Source: an uncultured Verrucomicrobia subdivision 3 bacterium (lineage in GTDB: Bacteria; Verrucomicrobiota; Verrucomicrobiae; Limisphaerales; UBA11358). Taken from it: a stretch of 64,000 nucleotides of DNA. The notes below the pieces were generated by a model. That model had not been told where the DNA came from. It was given only the letters and a program-made list of their open reading frames with translations, and searched no databases. Of this stretch, positions 53,180 to 59,607 are shown one piece after another. Each line of letters begins with the position of its first letter. Position 1 is the first letter of the stretch. Made by a program: the position numbers and the translations under genes. The stretch lies in the NCBI GenBank assembly GCA_903847285.1, contig CAINDH010000057.1, positions 1 through 64,000 on the forward strand, given 5' to 3'.

Positions 53180-53472
53180 TCCGCGTCGTGTTGCCATTTC
53201 ATCTGCGCAACCTCGCCCGCGTGGACGGCGAGGCGACGCTCCATCTTGCCGCGCCAGTCACGATTCCTGAAGTGCTGCATGCGCTGGAGGAAAAATTTCC
53301 GGCGTTGCGCGGAACCATCCGGGACCACGGCACTTTGAAGCGCCGGGCGTTTGTCCGTTTCTTCGTTTGCAAAGAAGACTGGTCTCTGGAATCGCCAGAC
53401 AAATTACTGCCGGATGAGATTGTGAATGGCAGCGAGCCGGTCCTGATCGTCGGCGCGATGGCGGGCGGCTAA
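53176..53472 (+). CDS. MoaD/ThiS family ubiquitin-like sulfur carrier
   Basis: 98 residues. A beta-grasp protein that ends in Gly-Gly ([10 protein letters not shown]), the feature needed for adenylation and thiocarboxylate formation in MoaD/ThiS or for conjugation in SAMP-like modifiers. [16 protein letters not shown] and [23 protein letters not shown] segments fit. It is translationally coupled (ATGA) to the BNR-propeller gene, and no thiamine or molybdopterin genes are near, so it may serve a different pathway with that partner. Confidence 0.88.
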   Translation: MIRVVLPFHLRNLARVDGEATLHLAAPVTIPEVLHALEEKFPALRGTIRDHGTLKRRAFVRFFVCKEDWSLESPDKLLPDEIVNGSEPVLIVGAMAGG

Positions 53473-53505
53473 ATTTTACCAACCAAAACCTAACTAAAAC
53501 TAACT

Positions 53506-53904
53506 ATGAAAAAATATCTCCCCTGTATAGCCAGCATCGTGCTCGGCCTACTGTTCGTCATGGCCGGCGTCAGATTTTTCATCAAACTCGATCCGCTGCC
53601 GGAATTTCCAGAGGGTTCGCCCATCGCGCATTTCATGGCGGCGTTCGGGCCCACGGGCTACATGACCTTCGTGAAAGTTTTTGAACTCACGGGCGGCATC
53701 GTGGTGATGATTCCCCGTCTGCGTAATATCGGGCTGCTCCTGCTGGGTCCGGTCATCGTAAATATCATCGCGTTCCACGTCTTCATCACCGGGCCGGCAA
53801 GCCTGCTAGATTACAAACACATGTGGCTGCTCTACGTCATCGTCTTGTGCGCGCTGTATCTGCTCGGCAAGGCGCGCGCGAAATTTGCCGGACTGCTGAA
53901 CTAA
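53506..53904 (+). CDS. DoxX-like four-helix membrane protein
   Basis: 132 residues with four membrane helices (IASIVLGLLFVMAGVRFF, GYMTFVKVFELTGGIVVMI, NIGLLLLGPVIVNIIAFHVF, MWLLYVIVLCALYLL). The pattern matches the DoxX/DUF4267-like group. The precise role is unknown; relatives are tied to redox or stress. The leader before the ATG is A-rich without a Shine-Dalgarno. Follows the MoaD-like gene after 33 nt and precedes the SRPBCC gene after 21 nt. Confidence 0.82.
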   Translation: MKKYLPCIASIVLGLLFVMAGVRFFIKLDPLPEFPEGSPIAHFMAAFGPTGYMTFVKVFELTGGIVVMIPRLRNIGLLLLGPVIVNIIAFHVFITGPASLLDYKHMWLLYVIVLCALYLLGKARAKFAGLLN

Positions 53905-53925
53905 GACATCCAACTAAAAAATACT

Positions 53926-54447
53926 ATGCTATCCGTTATACTTGCCCTCGCGTTCATCGTCATTCTGTTCGTCATCCTTATCACCGGTCAGCCGGGAGAA
54001 TTCACCTATACACGCTCGTTGCAGATGTCCGTGCCACCGGAAAAAGTTTTCCCGCACGTCAACGACCTGCACAAATGGGAAACATGGTCGCCGTGGGCCA
54101 AGCTGGATCCAAACGCCACGCCGTCGTTCAGCGGGGCGGCGGCGGGCCTGGGAGCGGCGATGGCGTGGTCGGGTAATAACAAGGTCGGGCAGGGGAAGAT
54201 GACCATCCTCGAAAGCGAGCCAAGTCATTTGATTCGCTTCCGCTTGGAATTTTTGAAGCCGATGGTTGCCACCAATATTGCCACATTTACTTTCCAGCCC
54301 GCAGACGGCGGCACACTGGTGACCTGGGCGATGACTGGAAAGAATAATTTAATGGGCAAGGTGTTTGGCTTGCTGGTCAACTGCGACAAGATGGTGGGCG
54401 GGCAATTTGAGAAAGGGCTGGCGAGCTTGAATACCGTGGCGAGCTAG
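53926..54447 (+). CDS. SRPBCC (START-like) domain protein with N-terminal membrane anchor
   Basis: 173 residues. One membrane helix (MLSVILALAFIVILFVILI) is followed by a polyketide-cyclase/START-like fold: SLQMSVPPEKVFPHVNDLHKWETWSPWAKLDPN, ILESEPSHLIRFRLEFLKPM and TLVTWAMTGKNNLMGKVFGLL. Ligand unknown. Ends before a convergent hairpin at 54462. Confidence 0.85.
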   Translation: MLSVILALAFIVILFVILITGQPGEFTYTRSLQMSVPPEKVFPHVNDLHKWETWSPWAKLDPNATPSFSGAAAGLGAAMAWSGNNKVGQGKMTILESEPSHLIRFRLEFLKPMVATNIATFTFQPADGGTLVTWAMTGKNNLMGKVFGLLVNCDKMVGGQFEKGLASLNTVAS

Positions 54448-54461
54448 AGGCCAAAATGAAT

Positions 54462-54493
54462 CTGTCGCTCCTGAATTGTTTCGGGAGCGACAG
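54462..54493. terminator. Hairpin between convergent genes (probable bidirectional terminator)
   Basis: CTGTCGCTCC pairs with GGGAGCGACAG (one offset) around an A/T-rich loop. It lies 15 nt after the SRPBCC stop and 14 nt after the stop of the convergent small basic protein gene. T runs on both sides are weak. Confidence 0.65.
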
Positions 54494-54506
54494 ACAGCGG
54501 ACGGGA

Positions 54507-54632
54507 TTACTTCTTTTTCGCAGCGGAGGACTTGGCGGCGATGGCCGCGCTTTTCTTCTGGTTCGCGCTGGTGGCCTTGACGTTTTTCTGGCCGGATTTC
54601 TTCTGGTTGGCTTTCGGGGATTTGTCGCCCAT
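54507..54632 (-). CDS. Small Lys/Ala-rich basic protein of the MGDKSPK type
   Basis: 41 residues: starts MGDKSPKANQKKSGQKNV and ends in SAAKKK. I recognise the MGDKSPK opening as recurring in small basic proteins of many bacteria; their role is unclear (nucleic-acid binding is a guess). An in-frame ATG 13 codons upstream (54671, MPQAVKPQ...) has GGAG before it and is conserved in the copy at 56567, so either an N-terminal extension or an upstream leader is translated. The family start is preferred here. The gene and its 5' region are duplicated about 1.9 kb away. Confidence 0.7.
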   Translation of the reverse strand: MGDKSPKANQKKSGQKNVKATSANQKKSAAIAAKSSAAKKK

Positions 54633-54752
54633 AACTTTTATTTTTTTCTGCGGTTTAACTGCCTGCGGCATGGAATTTTCTCCGAAGGGAAGGGCATCGT
54701 GCGCGTCGGCGCGCAAATTGTAAATGCCAGACGCGAAATTATTGGATGATAG
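54633..54752 (-). repeat. Duplicated 5' region of small basic protein genes, copy 1
   Basis: About 120 bp alignable with 56530-56642, including the MPQA leader start (ATG at 54671) and a TACAAT-like -10 candidate in CATTTACAATTTG near 54710-54725. The two copies indicate a segmental duplication; the conserved non-coding part suggests shared expression control. Confidence 0.65.
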
Positions 54753-54830
54753 TTTTACCGGCGCCGGCATTCAGTAAATGCTCGCTAGTGTCTGGACATC
54801 GCTTCGTCGGCAGGAAATAATTCGCGCCGC

Positions 54831-55394
54831 ATGAACATCAACGACCCGAACCAATCGCGAAATATTTTAGGCGGGATGATATTTTTCAGCCGCTGGCTAC
54901 AGGCGCCGTTGTATCTGGGGCTGATTGTCGCACAAGCGGTTTATGTTTGGCGGTTCATGTTGGAGTTGTGGCATCTCATCGGCTTTTCATTTTTTGACCA
55001 TCCCGCGGCGGGGGCGGCGGCGGGGGCGAAGGACGCGGAAACGGTGGTGATGTTGAGTGTGCTCGGTTTGATTGACGTGGTGATGATTGCGAACCTGCTC
55101 ATCATGGTCATCGTTGGCGGCTACGAGACGTTTGTTTCGCGGCTGCGACTGGACGGGCATCCCGACCAGCCGGAATGGTTATCGCATGTCAACGCCGGCG
55201 TGCTCAAGGTGAAGCTCGCCACGGCGCTCATCGGCATTTCCTCGATCCATCTTTTGATCACGTTCATCAGCGCGAAAGACAATGAACCCAAGATGATGCT
55301 TTGGCAGGTCGTCATCCACATGACGTTTGTGCTGTCCGCCATGGCGCTGGCGTGGATTGACCGTCTGACTTACGCGGGCAGCAAAGTGAAATAA
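54831..55394 (+). CDS. yqhA: YqhA family membrane protein (UPF0114)
   Basis: 187 residues with four helices. ILGGMIFFSRWLQAPLYLGLIVAQ and HVNAGVLKVKLATALIGISSIHLL are the conserved blocks of UPF0114. LSVLGLIDVVMIANLLIMVIVGGYETFVSR lies between them. The cell role is not established. One base separates its stop from that of the convergent J-domain gene. Confidence 0.93.
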   Translation: MNINDPNQSRNILGGMIFFSRWLQAPLYLGLIVAQAVYVWRFMLELWHLIGFSFFDHPAAGAAAGAKDAETVVMLSVLGLIDVVMIANLLIMVIVGGYETFVSRLRLDGHPDQPEWLSHVNAGVLKVKLATALIGISSIHLLITFISAKDNEPKMMLWQVVIHMTFVLSAMALAWIDRLTYAGSKVK

Positions 55395-55395
55395 T

Positions 55396-56130
55396 TCACC
55401 GGCGGTGAATTTGCACGGCAGGGGAATAAACAATTTTCACGAGCAGGTCGCCGCGTCCGCCGCGTGTCTTGGGTAAACCCTCGCCGGGGATGCTTAAAAC
55501 TTCGCCGCGCGAAACTTTTTTAGGAATCGTCACCCGCAAATAATTTCCCGTCAAGCCGCGCACGGATTCCACGCCGCCGGCCAGTGCCCGCTGAAAATTG
55601 ATTTTTAGGTCGCAGCGCAAATCGGAGCCGCGCACTTTGAATCGAAAATCCGGCCGGGCCTTCACGCGCACCAAGATAATCCCGCCTGCGAAAAGCCCCG
55701 TGCGGGAAATGCGGAGGCGTGTGCCCGGCGCGGTTTCCGGCGGCACGGCCAGCGGATAAATTTCCGCGCCATCCGGATTACCAGGGTCGTTCACCCGCAC
55801 CTCCAGATTTGTGCCGCGCAGAAATTCTTCCAGCCGCAAAAAAATTTCCTGCGTCACATTGGCGGCCTTTTTTGCAGGCGGGCGTGCCGGCGGTGACGTT
55901 TTTTCCGTGGCCGTGAGTTCGCGGTCATAGGCGGCACGGAGTGCGGGGTCGCTTAAAACCTCATATGCGGCATTCAGTTCCTGCGTGCGGGCAACGGCAG
56001 CGGGTGAATTCGGATTCAGGTCAGGATGATGCTGCCGGGCGAGCGTGCGGTAGGCGGTGCGAACTTGGGCGGGCGAGCAACGTCGGTCGAGGCCGAGCGT
56101 GGCGTAGTGGTTGGTGGCTGCGCGAAGCAA
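55396..56130 (-). CDS. J-domain protein (DnaJ/CbpA-like)
   Basis: 244 residues from a TTG start; an in-frame stop lies just upstream and the J domain begins at residue 8, so no other start is possible nearby. J domain: NHYATLGLDRRCSPAQVRTAYRTLARQHHPD has the HPD motif at 34-36. A Pro/Lys linker follows, then two CTD-like beta domains (LRISRTGLFAGGIILVRVKARPDFRF and GLTGNYLRVTIPKKVSRGEVLSIPGEGLP). There is no zinc-finger region, as in CbpA. A cochaperone of an Hsp70. Cotranscribed with the preceding 78-residue gene (9 nt). Confidence 0.9.
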   Translation of the reverse strand: MLRAATNHYATLGLDRRCSPAQVRTAYRTLARQHHPDLNPNSPAAVARTQELNAAYEVLSDPALRAAYDRELTATEKTSPPARPPAKKAANVTQEIFLRLEEFLRGTNLEVRVNDPGNPDGAEIYPLAVPPETAPGTRLRISRTGLFAGGIILVRVKARPDFRFKVRGSDLRCDLKINFQRALAGGVESVRGLTGNYLRVTIPKKVSRGEVLSIPGEGLPKTRGGRGDLLVKIVYSPAVQIHRR

Positions 56131-56139
56131 GGGCCGGGA

Positions 56140-56376
56140 TTACGGTGAGACGGCTTCGACATCTGCCTCGGAGACGGCGGCAGATTTATTGCCGGACGCC
56201 AGCAGGTGCGCGCCTTTGAGCAGGCGGCAAAAATCTTTTTTGCTGGTGACGTGTTTCGTGCCGGCTTTGCTGGCGAGGCTGGCGTGGGATTTATATTCCA
56301 CTTCCAGGCGTTCCACGCGGACGACGCGGATGAACTGCGCGTCCTGCTTCCAGATTTGGCCTTGGCAAAGTTTCAT
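56140..56376 (-). CDS. Small protein of unknown function upstream of the J-domain gene
   Basis: 78 residues: MKLCQGQIWKQDAQFIRVVRVERLEVEYKSHAS, with alternating hydrophobic strands, then KKDFCRLLKGAHLL and an acidic C-terminus. It looks like a small beta-barrel/SH3-like fold, but I do not recognise a family. It is 9 nt from the J-domain gene. A strong terminator ends just 16 nt upstream of its ATG, so expression may depend on readthrough. Confidence 0.72.
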   Translation of the reverse strand: MKLCQGQIWKQDAQFIRVVRVERLEVEYKSHASLASKAGTKHVTSKKDFCRLLKGAHLLASGNKSAAVSEADVEAVSP

Positions 56377-56391
56377 TTGAATGGATGGGGG

Positions 56392-56435
56392 TAAAAAAAA
56401 TCTGTCTCCCTTGATCCGAGATCAAAGGAGACAGC
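56392..56435 (-). terminator. Rho-independent terminator/attenuator between small basic protein gene and the 78-residue gene
   Basis: On the minus strand CTGTCTCCTTTGATC pairs with GATCAAGGGAGACAG (one G-T mismatch), followed by ATTTTTTTTA. The T run ends about 15 nt before the next start codon at 56376. Confidence 0.88.
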
Positions 56436-56448
56436 AGTAAGCCGTCGA

Positions 56449-56529
56449 CTACTTCTTCTTGGCCGCGACTTTTTTCTTAGCGGCGGGACGTTTGGCGGCG
56501 GACTTCTTCGCTTTTGGTTTGGTAGCCAT
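56449..56529 (-). CDS. Tiny Lys/Ala-rich basic protein (histone H1-tail-like)
   Basis: 26 residues, MATKPKAKKSAAKRPAAKKK plus VAAKKK, almost entirely Ala, Lys and Pro. Resembles the C-terminal tail of bacterial histone H1-like proteins and the paralogous gene at 54507. The 5' region is a duplicate of that gene's. A 10-codon leader frame (56535-56567) precedes it, out of frame. DNA or RNA binding is an inference from composition. Confidence 0.65.
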   Translation of the reverse strand: MATKPKAKKSAAKRPAAKKKVAAKKK

Positions 56530-56642
56530 AGTTTTTATTTTACTGCGGGTTGACTTGCCTGCGGCATGGTAGTTTCACCGGAGGCAGGATTATCCTGCTC
56601 GCCCGCCCGCTGCTTGTAAATACCGGAGGTGAAATTATTTTT
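56530..56642 (-). repeat. Duplicated 5' region of small basic protein genes, copy 2
   Basis: Matches 54633-54752, with conserved blocks GCCTGCGGCATGG, TTGTAAAT and GAAATTATT (plus-strand reading). It also forms the divergent region before the 2-deoxyribosyltransferase-like gene at 56700. Confidence 0.65.
56535..56567 (-). CDS. Putative leader peptide MPQASQPAVK
   Basis: A ten-codon frame with GGTGA before its ATG, ending 5 nt before the ATG of the 26-residue basic protein. The same MPQA start is kept at 54671 before the other basic gene, where the frame is fused to it. Conservation hints at translation; function would be translational coupling. Confidence 0.4.
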   Translation of the reverse strand: MPQASQPAVK

Positions 56643-56699
56643 GGTGACGACGGTTTCCCAAGGCTGACTTTTTTCGGCGACGTTGTTAAAGTCGGCTCC

Positions 56700-57542
56700 G
56701 TGAAATCGCACAACCACCTCAAAGGCGCACGCGTATATCTCTCCGGCCCGATGGATTTCGTGGCGTCGCGCGCGGCGGAAAAAAAATTCGGCTGGCGCAA
56801 TCGCGTGGGCGATTTCATCCGCGCATTCGAGGGGATTGTTTTTGATCCGTGGTTCAAGCCCGCGGTGCGCGGGTTGCACGAGTATGGGCGCGAAGATTTG
56901 AAGTCACTTGACGCGCGCGAGCACTGGACGTTTCAGCCGGGTCGCAAGGGCGACACGACGCGGGCGGCCATCGCGGAAAAATTCTGGGAGACGCTGCACA
57001 TTGATTTGCGCATGGTGGATACAAGTGATTTCACCATCGCGTATTGTCCGACGAATATTTATTCCGTCGGCACGGCGCATGAAATTATCCTCTCACGCCA
57101 GCAATTAAAGCCCGTGCTGTTCGTCAGTCCGCCGGTCAGTTTCCCCGCACTGGAACAATTGCGAAAGCATCTGGCGAAGGATAAGGCTGGTTCGGCATTG
57201 CTGGAAAAACTCGCCGCCGAGGTTCCCATCAAGGGCAATCCGCGCGCGATTCCGTCCATGTGGTATATGCCGCTCATCGGCGCGGGCAATTTCTTTGACG
57301 GCTTCGGCTTTGCGCCCTACGTCAAACGCTTCGGCTGGAAACCCATTCCGATGGACGAGCAGGAAAAACTACATCCGCCGAAAAATCCACTGCTGCCGTA
57401 TCTGGATAAACTCATCCGCGCCGTGCCGCCGCGCTGGGATAACAAACTGAAGAAATATGTTCCCAACGACGAATGGCTGTTGTGGGATTTAGACGGCCTC
57501 AAAAAAAGTTCTGCTCGGCGCGGTAAAAAATCCCGGGATTGA
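56700..57542 (+). CDS. Nucleoside 2-deoxyribosyltransferase-like protein
   Basis: 280 residues from a GTG start, chosen because conservation begins at KGARVYLSGPMDFV; the open frame upstream overlaps the divergent leader region. ARVYLSGPMD, DLRMVDTSDFTIAYCPTNIYSVGTAHEI (the nucleotide-handling D-x-S-D and G-T-x-x-E) match the nucleoside 2-deoxyribosyltransferase fold. The protein is longer than the enzyme (about 160), with an insert after residue 45 and a C-terminal extension ending in Lys/Arg. Enzymatic activity is not assured; relatives also act in nucleotide signalling. Confidence 0.75.
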   Translation: MKSHNHLKGARVYLSGPMDFVASRAAEKKFGWRNRVGDFIRAFEGIVFDPWFKPAVRGLHEYGREDLKSLDAREHWTFQPGRKGDTTRAAIAEKFWETLHIDLRMVDTSDFTIAYCPTNIYSVGTAHEIILSRQQLKPVLFVSPPVSFPALEQLRKHLAKDKAGSALLEKLAAEVPIKGNPRAIPSMWYMPLIGAGNFFDGFGFAPYVKRFGWKPIPMDEQEKLHPPKNPLLPYLDKLIRAVPPRWDNKLKKYVPNDEWLLWDLDGLKKSSARRGKKSRD

Positions 57543-57607
57543 CGCGCGCGGCGAGGAAGCTGCAATCAGCGTGACACGCGAAATAGAATTTCATTTAATC
57601 TTTTCAC

Positions 57608-59443
57608 ATGAGCGACACATCAAGGGAACGTTCGGAAGATTTTTTAAAGCTGGCCAGCCAGTTCAAGTTGGGCGCACTGACTACGGAGCAATCGCATCCC
57701 GTCACGGCCAACTTGAGCAGCGTGGCGCGCAAGGATACCGCCGCTGCCTTGGGGCTGCTATTTCAGGCGGACGAGGACGTGGTGAAAAAATTCCGTGAGT
57801 TCGCCGCGTCGGGTCGCGCGGAGCAGGTTGCGGCCACGGTCTTGAAAGCGGTGCAAGGCGGCGGAAAGATTTTTTTCACCGGCTGCGGTTCGACGGGGCG
57901 CTTGAGCATCATGCTGGATTCCATCTGGCGTGATTTCTGGCAGAAAAAAAATGAGTTCAACCGCATCAACTCGGTGTCGGAGACGGAAAAAAATCGGGTA
58001 GCCGATCTGGAAAGCCGCACGTTCAGCGTGATGGCGGGAGGCGATTATGCACTAATCAAGTCGGTGGAAGGCTTCGAAGATTTCACAGCGTTCGGTAAAA
58101 AACAGATCAACGACCTTGGGGTTTCTTCCAAGGACGTGGTGTTTGCCATCACGGAAGGCGGCGAGACCTCGTTCGTCATTGGCACGGCGTGGGCGGGCGT
58201 GGAAGCGGGGGCAAAAGTCTATTTCGTTTATAATAATCCTGATGACATTTTATGCGAACACGTCCAGCGCAGCCGCGAGGTCATCGAGGACGCCCGTATC
58301 GAGAAAATAAATCTCACTACCGGACCGATGGCTGTCACCGGTTCCACGCGGATGCAGGCGACTTCGATTCAACTGTGCGTGGTGACGACGATTCTGGAAA
58401 TCGTCGTGCGCGAACTCGCCGGGGTGAGCGCGAAAAACGTGGCGGCAGAATTTCTCACTACGCTGGAGGAGGGGTATGCCACACTGCGTTCACCCGGTTT
58501 TCTGGAGCAACTCGCCAGGCTTGTCGCGCTGGAGGAAAAAGTTTACCGCGCCGGCTTTCAAAATAATTATCACGCGAGCCATCTGGGCATTGACGTGCTC
58601 ACGGACACGACGGAGCGTTCGCCGACGTATTGCACGCCGCCGTTCCGCAAGTTCGACGATGCCAAGGCGGCCGATTCATGGGCGTATCTCTTTGTGCCGA
58701 ACGACTGGACGGATAGCGCATGGAAAAATATTTTGAAGCGCAAGCCACGCTGCGTTGAATGGGAGCGCGATGAAGTGATGTCGCTGGTCGGCGAGGAGAA
58801 ATTTGAGCGCACGTCGGAGACCATCGCGAAGATCAGCTCGACGGAGTTGACGCGATTCAAAGTCGGCATCAACGGACTGCGCTACCGTTCGCAAGGCGTC
58901 GGCGACACGGCAGTGGCGATTGTATCCCACCTCGATGATGCCGAGCCGCTGGTGAAACAATTGGAGAAAGCTGTGGTGGGCAAGTCAAAGGCGGGGCTGA
59001 TTTATTTTGGTCCCCCGTCATCGGCGGCCAACGCGGCGACCATTGAGCAGCGCGTGCCCGGCTGCGTGACGGTGTTTATGCCGTTGCCGGAAAAGAATTT
59101 TGAGCTCGACGGGGTGACGCGGGTGTTGGTGAAGCTGGTGATGAATGCGCTTTCGACCTGCACGATGGTGCGGCTGGGTCGCGTGCTAGGCAACTACATG
59201 GTCTGGGTGGTGCCGAGCAATTTGAAGTTGATTGACCGGGCCACGCGCTACATCACCAAGCTGACCGGATTGGATTATGAGGCGGCGAACGAACTCTTGT
59301 TTGAGATCATCGAATACGTCGAGCCGCGCATGAAGAGCGATCAAGCGTATCCGCCAGTCGTGGGCATGGCCGTGGTGCGCACGAAAGAAAATGTTTCCAA
59401 CCAAGAAGCGGAACGGCGGTTGAAGGATAATCCGCTGCACTAA
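57608..59443 (+). CDS. Double-SIS MurQ/GKRP-like protein (MurNAc-6-P etherase relative)
   Basis: 611 residues, about twice MurQ (300) and near the size of the animal glucokinase regulatory protein. First SIS domain: FFTGCGSTGRLSIML (91-103), KSVEGFEDF (152-159) and GPMAVTGSTRMQATSIQL (239-256). A second SIS-like half (about 330-600) has MVWVVPSNLKLIDRATRYI, like the MurQ C-terminus. MurQ uses two Glu; the one in VEGAED is kept (Glu154), but the Glu of the SE-x-PPTFG stretch after GTSGRL is absent (DSIWRDF here), as in GKRP. So it may be a sugar-phosphate-binding regulator or a variant etherase. Confidence 0.82.
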   Translation: MSDTSRERSEDFLKLASQFKLGALTTEQSHPVTANLSSVARKDTAAALGLLFQADEDVVKKFREFAASGRAEQVAATVLKAVQGGGKIFFTGCGSTGRLSIMLDSIWRDFWQKKNEFNRINSVSETEKNRVADLESRTFSVMAGGDYALIKSVEGFEDFTAFGKKQINDLGVSSKDVVFAITEGGETSFVIGTAWAGVEAGAKVYFVYNNPDDILCEHVQRSREVIEDARIEKINLTTGPMAVTGSTRMQATSIQLCVVTTILEIVVRELAGVSAKNVAAEFLTTLEEGYATLRSPGFLEQLARLVALEEKVYRAGFQNNYHASHLGIDVLTDTTERSPTYCTPPFRKFDDAKAADSWAYLFVPNDWTDSAWKNILKRKPRCVEWERDEVMSLVGEEKFERTSETIAKISSTELTRFKVGINGLRYRSQGVGDTAVAIVSHLDDAEPLVKQLEKAVVGKSKAGLIYFGPPSSAANAATIEQRVPGCVTVFMPLPEKNFELDGVTRVLVKLVMNALSTCTMVRLGRVLGNYMVWVVPSNLKLIDRATRYITKLTGLDYEAANELLFEIIEYVEPRMKSDQAYPPVVGMAVVRTKENVSNQEAERRLKDNPLH

Positions 59444-59457
59444 CCCAAGCGTGCCGG

Positions 59458-59607
59458 TCACTTCTCTGCCAATTGCTTTCTGACAGCTTGCCGCAGGTCG
59501 GCAAGAGAGAATGGCTTGGTGAGGCACGGACGTTTTTCCGTCTCCAAAAAATTCTTTAACTGATCGCCGATGATGTCGCCGGTCACAAAAACCATGCGGC
59601 GGCTGGC
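59458..59607 (-). pseudogene. Frameshifted C-terminal half of the histidine kinase's receiver domain
   Basis: In the reading frame one off from the kinase gene, the minus strand encodes SRRMVFVTGDIIGDQLKNFL and goes on with CLTKPFSLADLRQAVRKQ to a TGA at 59458-59460. These are the T and K-P signatures and last helix of a receiver domain and continue exactly where the upstream frame ends wrongly (NPWPAAAWFL). One missing base near 59608 (CCGTTGGCC to CCGTGGCC is the simplest case) explains it. It may be a real mutation, a sequencing error or a programmed shift. Confidence 0.85.
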
